From NCBI RefSeq assembly GCF_030247195.1, contig NC_080671.1, positions 299,719,934 through 299,783,933 of the forward strand: 64,000 nucleotides of DNA, written 5' to 3'. The DNA is from Topomyia yanbarensis. Lineage: Eukaryota > Arthropoda > Insecta > Diptera > Culicidae. The notes below the pieces were generated by a model. That model was given only the letters and a program-made list of their open reading frames with translations. It made no database searches and was not told the DNA's origin. The translations under genes and the position numbers were made by a program. Below, one piece after another: positions 63,666 to 64,000 of this stretch. Position 1 is the first letter of the stretch. Every line of letters starts with the position of its first letter.

Positions 63666-64000
63666 GTTCAATTACTATACATTCGACGCTAATCTCTTTC
63701 GTTTTGGGCTTACTAAAAATAATGTTTGCGTTGTGACGAGGGTTATCAACACATCAAGTACGTTGTTTGGTCGTGTGAATATCGTGGTGCTAGGTCCCAT
63801 TCAGAAGATTCCCTACTGGCCCGAGAAAGCCCATCCAACACTCCATTCGTGACACATTGACAAGCAAAGACATCTCCTGCATGTTGTCGACCTACCATTT
63901 TTTGAATGCCGTAAATATACAAGTTGGACTGCTTTACATTCCTTGTTGGCGTTATCCACCCTCAGATAACCCACTTGATATACTATTCCGCTGTCCACCT
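63666..64000. other. Right flank of the palindrome, nothing recognised
   Basis: About 335 bp without a recognised gene or repeat. A short minus-strand frame (63,998-63,813) has no recognisable motif. Confidence 0.5.

Noticed and set aside
63813..63998. Small minus-strand gene at the window end
   Set aside because: Short frame without recognisable motif, start context or neighbouring evidence.
1..64000. CRISPR array, prokaryotic operon or integrative element
   Set aside because: Regular repeats here are satellites or transposon subterminal motifs. Spliceosomal introns, poly-A LINEs and a pol III SINE head show eukaryotic DNA.

Overview
This window reads as repeat-dense eukaryotic DNA from a culicine mosquito, most likely Aedes. 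The inference rests on I-superclade non-LTR retrotransposons with an RNase H domain, R1- and RTE-like remnants, many terminal-inverted-repeat (TIR) elements with TA, TTAA or 8-bp target-site duplications (TSDs), and AT-rich spacers. I could not test the species assignment. I find no convincing single-copy host gene. Nearly every long open frame belongs to a transposable element, a shadow frame, or a pentanucleotide satellite that is open in all frames.

Left part (1-12,353): retrotransposon A (150-12,340, about 6.0 kb without its insert) is split by a full-length relative, B (3,054-9,239, about 6.2 kb). Matching TSDs flank both. B has an intact ORF1 and an ORF2 broken by one missing base. A is decayed in both ORFs.

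Middle-left (12,354-28,940): a 215-bp MITE, a 1.3-kb foldback, two hAT-type MITEs (one carrying a nested TA-type MITE), two (TTATA)n satellites (about 175 bp and 1.1 kb), retrotransposon C (20,611-25,464, minus strand, internally deleted) inserted in TATAA-rich DNA, a pogo-like element carrying a nested MITE, and a 1.86-kb foldback.

Centre (28,941-44,412): a 4.8-kb TIR element of unresolved superfamily holds an R1-like fragment and six copies of a 15-bp motif. Then comes retrotransposon D (34,189-44,398, minus strand). Its ORF2 is completely open (1,228 aa), and a 4.1-kb block has been inserted into its 3' UTR. The block carries histone-type 3' stem-loops and a CCAAT/TATA promoter-like segment. 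Related pieces occur in the same order at 53.1-56.5 kb.

Right part (44,413-64,000): nested TA-type MITEs, an RTE-like RT fragment, miRNA-sized hairpins, a 2.1-kb hAT-like element with GCGGT-rich ends, an intron-containing hAT transposase pseudogene, and a giant near-perfect palindrome (55,835-63,665, arms about 3.8 kb). The palindrome includes a tRNA-derived SINE head, a TTAA MITE and a TA MITE, each present twice in mirror image.

How the parts relate: A, B, C and D are one lineage. They share a 3' terminus (TCAAATAAACG then poly-A, in A, B and D) and an 8-bp ORF1/ORF2 overlap (ATGGYTAA). D supplies a complete ORF2 and B a complete ORF1, so the family was active recently. The non-autonomous elements have no matching transposase here except, possibly, the broken hAT gene.
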